From the NCBI GenBank assembly GCA_900239685.1, contig OENT01000340.1, positions 1 through 64,000 on the forward strand: a stretch of 64,000 nt of DNA. Direction: 5' to 3'. Origin of the DNA: Rotaria macrura. Taxonomy: Eukaryota > Rotifera > Eurotatoria > Philodinida > Philodinidae. How positions within the stretch are numbered: position 1 is the first letter of the stretch; the number at the start of each line of letters is the position of its first letter. The translations under genes and the position numbers were made by a program. Below the pieces are notes generated by a model that did no database searches, was not told where the DNA came from, and was given only the letters and a program-made list of their open reading frames with translations. This document shows, one piece after another, positions 9,828 to 21,630 of the stretch.

Positions 9828-12163
9828 TCAAAAATGAGTTGAGCAATCATGATCATCGTGTGGGGATAGTAAGGGTTTTATTTTTCTTGGTATGATCATA
9901 GGTGTTATTCGTCTTCTTTGCTTGGGTAATTGTTGTCGAGCTTGTATATGTGAATTGAAATTTGCAAATGTTTCAACAATAATTGGCATAGGTAAATCAA
10001 TGATTAACACGCCTACGATAGTTGTTATTGCACCGAATATCATGCCAGTCAATGATTTCGGTACAATATCACCGAAACCAATCGTACTTATGGTACTGAT
10101 TGCCAGCCATATGCCTTCAACAATTGATATTATCTGATTATCCGATGGATTACTTAAACGTTCGACATAGTACAATGATGAACCGGCAATTATAATTGCG
10201 AGAAAAAAGAAAAATACCAATAGACTTAATACGCCTGTTGAATATGACATCGATGTTACGATAACTTTAATACGTGGATGAAGATTACATAATTTAAATA
10301 TTCGTGCTACACGTATAATTGATAAAAAGTCCAATATAGCATTGTAACCTTCGAGACGTAAGATAGTACATACAATATAGGTAAATAAGAACCAATATGT
10401 ACCAAGAAAATCTAACAATTAAGAAAAAAAACTACAATAGAAAAATATCAATGGAAAAAAGTGTCGCTCGTCCTACCAATCCAATTAAGTAAGGATGAAA
10501 AAAATATCCTTTTTGACGGTGCAACAATAAATCTTAATGTAATTTCAAAAACAAACCAAGAATTACCTAGAAGAAAACATCAAAAAGCATATTCTAAACT
10601 ACATACATCTATACATCTATATATATATATATATTACTACATACAAATCCATTCCATACTATCGAGAATAGCAATAATTTCATGTTGTTGTATATTATGT
10701 ATAGGTATTAGTTCAGTTAAATTATTTTTATTGTAAACATCTATCAGATCGAATGTAGGTATTTCAAATATTGGTAATGTACGAAGAACAAATATAGTAA
10801 TTGAAGCAATAATAAAAAACATTGAAATAATAGCAATAATCTATTGAATTAGAAAAAAGAATTGTTTGTACAGAGATTATTTAAAATGCTTAGTGAATTA
10901 GAATGAATCGAAAGCAAAGACTCCAGAAAAGATTCAAGATATATTCTACTGACTTTTTCATGGAAAGTATTGCGAGTGTACTCAATGTTCTTAGAATAGC
11001 AAAGATATCTAATTGGTTATTTTCAAATCACAACGGAAAAATATTTATCTTTTGACAATGAACCACTTAGTTTCATAGTACTTCGATCGTATTTTTCCGC
11101 TAATACTGAGAAAACGATTCATGAGATGTTAAAACTGAATTTTCTCTTCTAGCATTTTGTCTTACTACATGATAAACATCGTTTAACGCAATACTTATAG
11201 AACGCTTGACTATTTTTCTTCATCTATCTACATTAAAATCAATGCACTGAAATGTTGAGTCGATTTTTAGAGTTGTTTCTTTTATAACTCAAGCTACAAT
11301 CAGACATACGCTTAATTTTATAACGAAAGGAAATGTAACATTCATTGATAATGTCTCCTACGAATAGCAGGCAATGTCGTCGCAATCGAATGTATTTTTA
11401 TAGGAACTCTTTTTCAACAACAACGAAACAGGAACAAATGAACCAGAAAGTATATTAAGAAAAAATTGATCGTAACGAATGATGTCGGTTTTAAACACAA
11501 TCGATTCTAAACAAAAAAATCTGATCTTCTTTACTTTGGCCATTTTCGATGATCTTGGCTCTTCAAATAATTGCCATATAATACTTCTTATATGTTGCCG
11601 TAGAGTTAAGTGACCAGTTTTAATAAAATGATGATCGTTTTCCCAACCGAATTTCCTTATAATATCAGCAGTTGTCGATCGAGCTATGTCTAATTCCAAT
11701 GAATCTAATACTTGTAATGTTTCTTGTGTTGATCGATGTTTTGTATAGGTCATCCTGAAAAAAATAGATAAAAAATATTTCTATTATTTATTATTAAAGA
11801 TATTTACCAACAACAAGGTTCAACTTCTTCTCGTTGTATACCCCAATAATTAAGTTCATCTTCAAATAAAGGTCCACATACACTCGTCGGATAATGCAGT
11901 CGACCAGTTCGATAATAGTTCAGTATCTGTGAAAACACACCTGGATGTCGATCAAAGAAATATTCGTTTGATATTGGATCGTAATATGAAAGTTGAGGTG
12001 TTAACTTGGATAAACGTGTAGCTGGTAACTTTTTCAGGGTTGTTCGTTGTGTTTCAAATCTTGTGCCGCCGACATTAATAATAACACGCGAATCACTGTT
12101 ACTAGTTTGTACTTTGTCAGTAAATTTAGATGATTTTAATGATGACACAGTTTTCTTTTTCAT
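9828..12163 (-). CDS. Voltage-gated K+ channel, Shaw/Kv3-like (five exons)
   Basis: Exons (minus): 12163-11808, 11754-11535, 10840-10645, 10566-10477, 10411-9828. The joined frame is 481 aa. It encodes a T1 tetramerisation domain (about residues 26-119) with the zinc motif H-x5-C-x20-CC, which marks non-Shaker (Kv2-4) channels; the ending EVEPCCWMTY is Shaw-like. S1 ([17 protein letters not shown]), S2 ([11 protein letters not shown]), S3, S4, S5, pore and S6 follow. The filter is TIGFGD instead of the usual TVGYGD, and the S6 PVP hinge is PMP. S4 reads [10 protein letters not shown], with fewer arginines than typical Kv3. Introns are 53, 694, 78 and 65 nt. It should form a tetrameric plasma-membrane K+ channel. 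Start is the first ATG before T1; an upstream non-coding exon is possible. No frame break was seen, so it looks intact. Confidence 0.9.
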
Positions 12164-13203
12164 CAGAAATTATTTTCGTAGAAGTTAAAACTAACTAACC
12201 TTTGTCCTTTCTTTTATCCATGTAATAATGTATCACTTTTTTATGGTTAATAGATGATTTTTTGAAATACTTACATGTTCATGTTTACCACTAATGCACC
12301 TATTGATGATTACTGAATCATACCTAGAATAGTTCTGTGTGTTGGTCGTTTCTTTGTCTCTACATAAGTTTGTTTCATCACGAGATTCTCACTTTTCATC
12401 AATGTGAAAGAATATGAAGACTATATTTTAAAGAGAGTTTCAGGAAGTAAAGAAAACTTATGCAAAAGAGAGAACAGGTTTAGTTATTATTCGTCTTACT
12501 TGCTTTTCTTTCTTTTTGAACTTATTTTTTTCAAGAATATCTATAGTGTTTGACAATGGTAAACTAACGCCAAACTCGATGAGAGTAAAATAAAACAACA
12601 GTAATTCGATCATTTAGCAATGACGTGCGAATATTTCATTTGAACTTGTTTCTTGATGTATGCATGGCATGCGAAGAGTATTGTCGGCAAATGAGATATA
12701 TGATTACGTATAGATTTTATTTTCTAAGACGAATTCTATTTTATCATCAATCAACAAAAAATGATTAAATCTGATAAATTTTATGTTTTGATTCACTTGT
12801 GATAAGTAAAGTATAGTGAACAAAATAATCAAATTATACAAATATCTGAATTCCTCCATGATTATATAACATCGATTCTTTTCAATTCGAGAGTACAAGT
12901 CTTTATTAAAAAAAAAAACTAATATTTTCTAAAATACAGATTATATATCAATGAATGTACAATATGTTCGAAATCTCATAGACTTACACTTTTCAGAACA
13001 AACTGCACGATTTTTTCTCCATCCACAGAAATCAATATAATCACGTTAATATTTTCTTCTTGCCATCTAATGCATATATTTGACACTCAAATCAGCTCAA
13101 AAAGAAACGGCTAATAAGCATCAATTTGCATATTAGAAGTAAAACTTTTTCGTGTTTATACTTTACTCTACATGTCTGTGATAGGTTGTCATATTTGAGA
13201 AGC
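12164..13203. other. Upstream flank of the Kv gene
   Basis: No exon with good splice sites was recognised. It may contain the promoter and 5' UTR of the channel gene, but no specific regulatory site can be supported. Confidence 0.4.
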
Positions 13204-13254
13204 TTAACCCTTTACCCCTGGAGGGTTCGTTTTTGGCCCATTCATAGAATCTAT

Positions 13255-14490
13255 CAGAGCTCCGCGGGACAACCTACAAGGTGTCCCGTCCCGTCCCGTG
13301 TCCCGCATTTCTCTAGTCCCGTCCCGTCCCGCTCAATTTTTCTTTACGAGTCCCGTCCCGTCCCGCCTCTTGGCCGCCTTGTCCCGTCCCGCGTCAGTCC
13401 CGTCCCGCCTACTTCTGTCATATCCTAGATCGAGAAGTACAGGCCGGTTCTCGTAGGAAAACATTGGAAATTACCTGAAAATGGAAGCAGTATTCTGGTT
13501 AGAAAATTGTCATACTTTTTTTGGTATATTCCAGGCAATTTCTGTTCGTTCCGGCAGGGACTGACCGGAAATTATCGGGAAAAAATCAGATCATTTTCTG
13601 GTCGGAATACTGTTTCAGTGTTCCGGTGTTTCCCATATTTTCCTGCGGAATACAACTGTTTTGCCGCATCTTTTCTGCCGGTTCCTGCAGTGTCCAGTAG
13701 CCGGAATGATAGAGCTGGGATGTAGGCAACTCTTTTTTTCTGGATATACGGTTGAAAAAACGTAGCTAGTTTACATTTTCTTTTTTAATGTGAATTTTTC
13801 TCGGTTCATTAGGAGGGATATAGTCATTGATATTATAATGTTTTTTATAGACTCTTCCTTGAATTATTTTTATTTAAATAAATAGAATAAAGCACAATTA
13901 TGACGTTTCGACAATCGAAATTGTCTTCTTCAGACGATATTGCACATGAATGTATAGGTATTCTTTTTATTTTCTTTTATATTATGATGGTGGGACGGCA
14001 AGAAGGTGAAACTGGTAGGATATATGGAGTATTTGCCTTCTTCCTCCATCCTATTGTCATACTATATAAAAGAAAAGAAAACGAATACCTATACATTCAC
14101 GTACAACATCATCTGAAGAAGACAACTTCGATTGTCGAAATGTCACAATTGTGTTTTATTCAAATTGATTTAAATTTAAATTTAAATAATTTAAGGAAGG
14201 GTACATAAAAAACATTAAAACGTGTTTTTATGTGAATGATTTCTTTTACTATCGATCTATTTAAAAATTAGATGTCGCACAACTGCGATACATGTAAGAT
14301 AATGCGTGAAAACTCTGTGCCTTATAAACTTGGCGGGACGCTTTAGTAAATTCATCTTGTCCCGTCCCGCAAGCGATTCAAATTTCAGTCCCGTCCGGTC
14401 CCGCAAAATTCGCCATCTCTTGTCCCGTCCCGCCCGATCCCGTCCCGGGACGGGACTAGGCGGGATTGTCCCGCATCCCGCGGAGCTCTG
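13255..14490. mobile_element. hAT-like non-autonomous element with GTCCC arrays and exact 8-bp TSD
   Basis: Both ends read CAGAGCTCCGCGGGA inwards, and the flanks are perfect 8-bp direct repeats GAATCTAT (13247-13254 and 14491-14498). The subterminal zones (about 13282-13420 and 14356-14480) are irregular arrays of GTCCC/GGGAC. The TIR is a close relative of the one at 7573 (shared CAGAGCTCCG), but the pentamer differs (GTCCC versus GGGAT). The interior includes a CCGG-rich segment (about 13440-13720) and a fold-back at 13836-14217. No transposase was seen. Confidence 0.88.
13836..14217. mobile_element. Fold-back MITE inside the hAT-like element
   Basis: Arms of about 135 bp pair across a loop near 13975-14080. 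TTTCGACAATCGAAATTGTC and TCTTCTTCAGA on the left reappear inverted on the right (TCTGAAGAAGACAACTTCGA), and TAATGTTTTTTATAGAC on the left pairs with GTACATAAAAAACATTA on the right. The plus-strand open frame across it is a by-product of the palindrome. Confidence 0.65.
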
Positions 14491-15292
14491 GAATCTATCT
14501 GTTTGAGCTAATAAACATGGGATCTAGACGATTCTTGAATATTGTGTAGAACATTCAATAAGCTATAAATTGGGAAATAAACAAAAATGTTTTTACTGTT
14601 CCTTAGTTAAGATATCAGTGCTGGAAAATGATGATTTTTCAAAAAAGTGGAAAAATCCGAATTTTTCGAAACAAAGTGTTCACTACCAACAGTGAATAGA
14701 GATCTTTCAGAACTTCTGTGGTATATTTGTTGGTGACCGAGTTCACTATAAGGCTAGATTTGTTTCGAAAGCTTGACGATAAGCCGACAGTTAACATATG
14801 TTAAGGAATGACATTGACCATGGAGCCACTCTTGAGCAGCTGGAGATCAATCAAGGACTAAGCTAATATGGTTATTATAAATGTCAAGTCATGAAAACTT
14901 GAAATCATATTTATGATAAATTAAATATTTTCAGAGGTTACAAAATGGTTCAAAATACATTAGGTGCTGATTTAATAAGATAGGTCAAAAAAACATCTAC
15001 TTTTTAAGCATTAAGTTTGTTGGATCCGTTCGCTCCTTGTTTCTATTACTCAAATGACATTGGGTAAATGTTAGTAGTGTTGACTCAATAAGGTGCTCAA
15101 AGAAAACAAAATCAAGGCTTATTAGAAAGTTCAATGCCTTTTCCCTAGCACATGGTCCCAAGACAAATCCAACGAGATGTGCATTCAACAGATCAGACCA
15201 CATGGTTGACACATTAGACAGACTAATACTCTATTCATGAAGTTATCTTATCAGCGGCTCTTCTGGAACAGTTTCAGGGGGTACCGGGTTAA

Positions 15293-18200
15293 TATAAAAT
15301 TAGTATGTATAATTTTCTAATTATTCGAGAATAACAAATGAGATAGAAATCAAAGGTGTTCACAAAGCAAATTTTATTACCTTGCCCAGTCTTGATTCAG
15401 CCTGCAAAATAGTAAGAATTCTTTTCATCATCGTACTCAAGTTTAAGTACTAGTATTTTTTTATTTGACAAATAATTCAGAACAAAAGGTGCTCGGTTGA
15501 ATGTGATTGGGTAGGTAAAAGTGAGGAGGACACTCATCTACATCTAAAACTTTTCTTACAATCACACCCTCAACAGAAGAGATTGAGGAAATAGCCGCAT
15601 GTGAATCAATACGCGCTGATAGAACTTTTATATTTTTAACAGTACTGAAAAATACAATCGCTTATACGTTGTTGCAATTCTACAATTCGTCTCTTTGCGT
15701 TGTTGCTACTTTAATTAGATTTAAAAATTGTCGTACGAATATAACATTATTATTTACCAGTTGATAACACCAACTGAACTTCTCATATCACGTTCGAAGT
15801 TTTCTGGAAAAATCTAAATGATTCTATTTTCGAGTCGAAATTTTCAGGGCGAGAAATCATCCCATAATTCACAATTTGCTCTATCCTGTGGATACCTTTG
15901 ATAGAAATCATAGATCACGGAATCTTTATTTGCAGTTTACTAATTACATCGACTCATTGTAGATAATACATGCTGACATCAGTTTTTACTGAACTAACAT
16001 ATCTATGGAAAAAGACATCATATAATTACATTTGATGTTTCCTAGGTGACACGAACGTCAATTCCGATCTAATGAATAAAACAGTTGACCTTTTAGCAAT
16101 AATTACATTAACGTTGTAAACACCTAATGAAAATAATAAGTAATGATGTAAGCAAGGGCAAGCAACAGTACACATGAGTATGACGATGTATATGAAAATA
16201 AATCCTTACACTTGTAAGAGAAGCATTGTACGTAAATGCGATAATTATTACTTTTGAAATGTACGATAATCCATACAAATACTTGTTGTTTGAAGGACTT
16301 CGATTGTTGTGATTTACACTATTCAACCATGAACATTACTTAATATCTTTTCTTAACATTTTGATCAATTCAAATCGTAAATATCGCCATTCAATTATTT
16401 CTTATCCAATAATCAGCTAATTATTGATTCAATCGATTACGTCATCATTTTTTTTCATTTAACTTTATCTAACATGAAATCCCATTGTACATACTCGAAT
16501 TGAAAGTCTACATATCTAAACTATGCAAACAATAACAATAGTATATATTTAGAAAATCAATTTTCGTAATAAAAATTTTCGTTAATCAGTCTCTGAATGC
16601 ATTTTTCGGAATACGGTTCCCGACTCATTGAAGTAGAAGGTGTAAATGAATTAATCTCTTGAATATTAACTATACAACTATAAGCAATGATGAATTTTGA
16701 TAGCTTGTTATACTCATATTACACATGATATATCTATGGTAAATCTCACTTTTGCTTGAAAGATAAATTATTTTGTTCCAGAACTCTTTCACATAAACTG
16801 CAGTCATTGATATTTGTCAGAAACGTGTAACTTCTGATGAATAGTTGAATCTATTGCAATTGATCGTTAACTCAATTTTTTCTGGTATTTTTATTAATGA
16901 AATACAGAATTCAAATAAATTACAGATTACAAGAATCTCATTCCATATTAAAGGATTCTACATTTAATTATTTAAAGCTGAAAGTTTCTTTTTTTCAGTA
17001 ACTAGAATTCTTTTGGGATATAAATTACTTTGTTCTCTTTGACAGGTAGTTTTCTCTATAGTTCGAAGAAAGATTAGAAAAAGATTTATGTCAATGATGA
17101 TAAATTTTTCAAATCACCGAATCCCATAGGAATAATTCGATGAAAAGAAGAAGAAAAAAACAAGATTACAATCTTCCATTAGACCGATGATCTATTCATA
17201 AACATATTTTCAATACCTATGATTTTAATGTACGAGAGAAAAAAATCGAAACAATTCTAAAACTATTTTCATTTTCGGCGATTCACCTTGTCAGTCCTTC
17301 ATAGATATTCTCAATAGATAGATATGACATGAGATTGAGGCATTGTCATGAAACAAAGCAAACATTTTGAATCACGACGAGAAAGAATTTGTTAAAGATA
17401 CGAATTTCAATGACAAGTGTTACTATTAACACATAACTTCGCTTAGATTTTCAAAATATTTGTTGTTTGATATACATCTACTGTCAGAAACGAAAAATGA
17501 CAAATTCTACATAGAATTTCAAGTCATTTGAATGATAGTAAAATCGATGAAATTCACACCATTTTTTCTTATATCATATTCGTATTCATAATATACATAG
17601 TAGGACGAACGTCATGCAACCAGTCTCACTCGTTTTCTCACATCAAAATCATTAAATTGTAATTTTTAAAAAAATATTTCAAAATAATTCAAATTTTTAT
17701 CGTACAGTGATGTAACCCATGAAAAAAAGATTGTCAAGTACTGCTGACCTTATCTTCTGAATGAACATTCTCTAACGGAACTCTAATAGATAGTGAGGGT
17801 ATAGGTAAGACGAAGGATGGCGAATATCACTGATATCTAAATCTATTATTATATGATTAGACTGTATCGAACAATAAAAATAGAAAGTTAACTTTATCTG
17901 TATAGAGTTCCATTGAATTTCTTCATAGATCATTGAATCTATTTGTTTTATTTAGTAGACACTTGCTACAATCAGTTTATCTTGATGAATCATGCACGAA
18001 AATGTCAAGAGGTAATTTGATATGTACATATGATGAACAGCATCTTCATTCTAAACTTCAACAAATCATTCTTATGTTTGTCTCTCATTCATATACAAAC
18101 ACTTGTTTTTGTTTAACAATAAGTTGTCAACCTGAAATTGATTGTTTGAATAGAAAGCTTTTAGCCTTGCATTAACATCAAATAATGTCTACCGACCTAT

Positions 18201-18801
18201 TCAATAGAAATGTATATACCATCAATCGATCTATACATATCGATTGATTCAATCGAAAAGAAAGAAAGACTTATCTTATGATGCATAAAACAAAGAAACA
18301 CAAAAAGCTTTTTCACATATTTTAATTACATTAGTATTCGCTTTATATACTATGAACAATGGAGATTGACTATTTCATGGAATGTTCATTGAATTCATAG
18401 AGATAGCAAAGAGTAAATATCGATGAAAGTCATTTTCCATATTTCACCAATTGACAATTAAATTCATGTCGTAAATTAATGTACAAGATTGAACTAACAT
18501 ATAATCAATCACGTATGAACATTTAAAACAGATGGTCCGATAAAAATATCGAGGTGTCGAACCGTGACATGTCTGACAGGTTGGTCTAAATAATTCATGA
18601 TGATGTAAGAAGAAGAAGAAGAAAAATAGACTGTTCACAGTTCTAACATCGAAGAGTGTTATTGTCAAGGTTTTCTTCTTTCTTCTTCTCCATCTCTACA
18701 TCTTTTAGAATTCAAGGTAGATGCACAACTAACTTGTTCTTAACGCTCATTTTCTCTTATTCTTTCTCTCGGTCTTCATTTTCATTCCTCGTTCATTCAT
18801 A
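15293..18801. other. Long gene-free interval
   Basis: About 3.5 kb of AT-rich sequence without a supported exon, RNA gene or transposon end. The short open frames here have no recognisable domain. Confidence 0.4.
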
Positions 18802-18802
18802 C

Positions 18803-18829
18803 ATCATCATCATCATCATCATCATCATT
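18803..18829. repeat. (CAT)n microsatellite
   Basis: An uninterrupted run of about nine CAT units lies upstream of the gene at 18945. Confidence 0.9.
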
Positions 18830-18944
18830 CTTTACATTACTCAAACATCGAGACACACACAGACATACAGAGATACAGAGATACAGAGAGAGAATAGTAA
18901 CCGCAAACAACGAACGACTGAGCACACTTATTCAAAAGAAGAAG

Positions 18945-20081
18945 ATGATGCAGCAACATCAACGATGCAGCGATAAACGACGAATTGGACTTATGAACAG
19001 TAATAATAAAACAAAATATGATGATTTTTATACGAAATTAGAGCGTATTCGTTTATCTGCGGCAGCTTCATCTTCAAGTAAGTCTTCTCAAAGAGTAAAC
19101 AAACCTATTTTTTCTTTTCTCATCAAATAAGACAAATTCCTTGTGTAGAATAAAACACAAATGATAATAATGATCGGTAGGTTGGTGTTTACATAAGAAA
19201 TGTTAATGAACTAAACTTATTTATCTTTCTGTCGTTGTCATCATCATTTCTAAATCATCTGTTTTACAACTGTCTCATTGATCTTATATCCGATAGCCAA
19301 GAACAAATACACAAAAAGAAAACAGAATCGGATCAGCTTAGTTAACACCTATCTAATATAATGAATATTATTGTTGAATCTTTTTTTTTCTTTTCTTTGA
19401 AATAACTTTCATCTGTTGAATCTATGATGTAATTATCTAACTAATGGAGAATCATTGTCTTAGGAGTATTCTATTGATTTTGTCGAAAAAAGAAACTGTC
19501 AGCACAGAAATCCATTGAAGCAATGTCCATCTTATTACATCATTGAGATAATCAATTCATGTTGACATGTTCCATTCTTTATTAGAAGAACATCCAAGAC
19601 GTACAGCAACAGAATTACTCGATGAAACAAAAGTCTTTTTCGTCAAAAGTCAAGAAGTTTTACACAAACGACAAACACTTTCGAATAGTCAGCGAATTAT
19701 ACCAACATTTCGAACAGCGTATGTTTTTATTTTATGAACAACCGACGTTTATTTTCTATTGTTGATCTTATTATATTTTTCATTATTAGACAATCACATC
19801 GTTCTCCTTATCTTGAATATGAACAAGATCGAATACGATTAGACCGTCCATTACAATCGTCGACATCGTCAACAACCAACGTTTCCGATTGTGCATTTGA
19901 AAGTGTTAGTGTTTTGTCTTTGTCTGATCAAACAACATTGGATAGTACGAATAGTCCAACATATCTAAAGACAACAGTTGTTCCATCATCAGTAACAATT
20001 ATTGAACGGAACGCAAGAATTATTAAATGGCTTTTTCAATTACACAAAGCTAATGAATTACCCACTTTCAAATATAATTAA
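18945..20081 (+). CDS. Unrecognised 185-aa protein (three exons)
   Basis: Exons 18945-19077, 19586-19718 and 19790-20081 join in frame (558 nt). Donors are GTAAGT and GTATGT and the acceptors are TTAG. I do not recognise the family. The protein is basic and S/T-rich with no signal peptide or membrane segment. A central acidic/hydrophobic stretch (ATELLDETKVFFVKSQEVLH) could form an amphipathic helix, and the C-terminal part ends with a second likely helix (RNARIIKWLFQLHKANELP). The ATG chosen is the first in the open first exon; a second methionine follows directly, so either could start. An AATAAA-like signal follows the stop near 20115. Coding status rests on three frame-preserving junctions and helix-like ends, not on homology. 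Confidence 0.6.
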
Positions 20082-21622
20082 TACATATAGATATTACCAA
20101 AATATTATTATTTCAATAAAAAAAAAAACTACCGTGTAAACAGAAAATGAAATCGTATTTGTTTAAATCTATTTTAAAAAGAAACACCAAACAAAAATTT
20201 CTTTCATGCATTTGTTCAAGATTGACCAATGACGCTCTACTTCAAAGGATATCTCTAGTGAGATTTTAGAATCGTACACTAGGACGAATATTTTTGAAAT
20301 ATGGAATAAAAATAGATGAAAACTTATGTAGACACCATGTAGTCGATGAACATATCTAAAAAATGGCATGTATAATTATCATTCCGACATTTTCTCACGA
20401 GAAATTGCTTGGACAAAAAACACAAGTTTTAAACATTTTTATTGTAGACATTCATTAAAATAGCAGCATAGACATGGCCTATTATGATAAAACTAATTGA
20501 TCAATGTTAGCTACTGGCATCTCGGTCAAGTGTGTAAATATGGGTCAGTTTGTTTTTTTCCGTACGAATAAAATAAATAGAACGGAAAAGTTTGTAAATC
20601 ATGTAATCATCGGACAAAGACAAACATATGATATAGAAAAATCACTAACTCTGCAAGTATCAATCCAATTGTTATCAGGAAATAGTTAATTCATTAAATA
20701 GTAGAAAAGGTAATCAACTATATTTTTCTTTAGAAGATCTGTTTGTAACATGACTAGAAAATAAAGTAAGTTTCTTATCTTATTGTGTCACTTCCCTCAA
20801 AAAGTATGGCTCAAGTGATTTTCTATCGTAGAGGTTTACTTAAAAAACGATCAAAACCTTTAATTAACGAGCATCAATAAACAGTGCCGATCGATCAGTT
20901 TCGTTTTCGAATCCTTTGTTTTTTTGTATCAAAAAGCATATCAATGATGAGTGAAAACATTCATGTACAAGAACAAGAGTACAAAAGCACAATGATTTTA
21001 CTTTTTCGTATGTATATTATTAGAATTAATTTTTTGTTAAAAACATTGTCGATCAAATTTCTTCGATGTAATGAAGTATCATCTAGATTTGTTTTATACA
21101 CATAATTATTTTCGATGTACGATATTTGATTGTGTAACAGTTTTTCTTTTTGCTCTTATTGATAAACTATAGAGAGAGGTAGGATTCAAGTGCTGAATGA
21201 TGTAAATTAATGATACAATCAATTATCACTATTTCATGAAATTTGTTTATTTCAAAAATTCATAATAAATGAAAAACAAACATGACACAAGTTTTATACG
21301 ACTGGGAAATTTTATCTAAAAATATATATATTTTCATCAGAACTGATATTGAGCGTAGTTCAGTTTTGTTTAAATATAACAACAAATTACTCACACTATT
21401 TATGCATGAAATTAAACGAAAGAAAAATTTCATGATCTGAAATCGTATCTAGGCAATCATCATAAGTAACAAATTTCAAATAGTATTACAATATTAGCTC
21501 AAGAATAGTCGTCGACATGGATCAAAAAGTATTGAATGACGTGTATTAATGAATATGGATCTAGATTTTTTATGATTCATTCAAATATTGCAAGAAATCA
21601 GTACATGTACGCTATTCTTACA
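20082..21622. other. Gene-free interval
   Basis: 3' flank of the preceding gene, then AT-rich sequence with nothing supported. Confidence 0.45.
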
Positions 21623-21630
21623 CTAGTTAT

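Larger units (their letters stand above)
13208..15288. mobile_element. piggyBac-like element (TTAA target), interrupted
   Basis: It is flanked by TTAA at 13204-13207 and 15289-15292. The left end reads CCCTTTACCCCTGGAGGG and the reverse complement of the right end reads CCCGGTACCCCCTGAAAC; these align as CCCnnTACCCC(C)TG. TTAA duplication and CCC-starting TIRs are typical of piggyBac transposons. Removing the hAT-like insertion (13255-14490 plus its 8-bp TSD) leaves about 0.84 kb. A minus-strand open frame at 15212-14997 (71 codons) has no recognised domain and could be a decayed remnant. It is non-autonomous. Confidence 0.65.

Noticed and set aside
13126..13428. 100-codon plus-strand open frame rich in P, R, S and V
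   Set aside because: It is a translation of the GTCCC array and TIR of the hAT-like element at 13255.
15117..15135. GGCTTATTAG as a possible bdelloid spliced-leader gene
   Set aside because: The match to the known leader start is too short and the rest does not follow. No spliced-leader gene was found in the window.
14997..15212. Minus-strand frame taken as a possible piggyBac transposase
   Set aside because: Only 71 codons with no DDE-type motif. It is mentioned as a possible remnant but not called as a gene.
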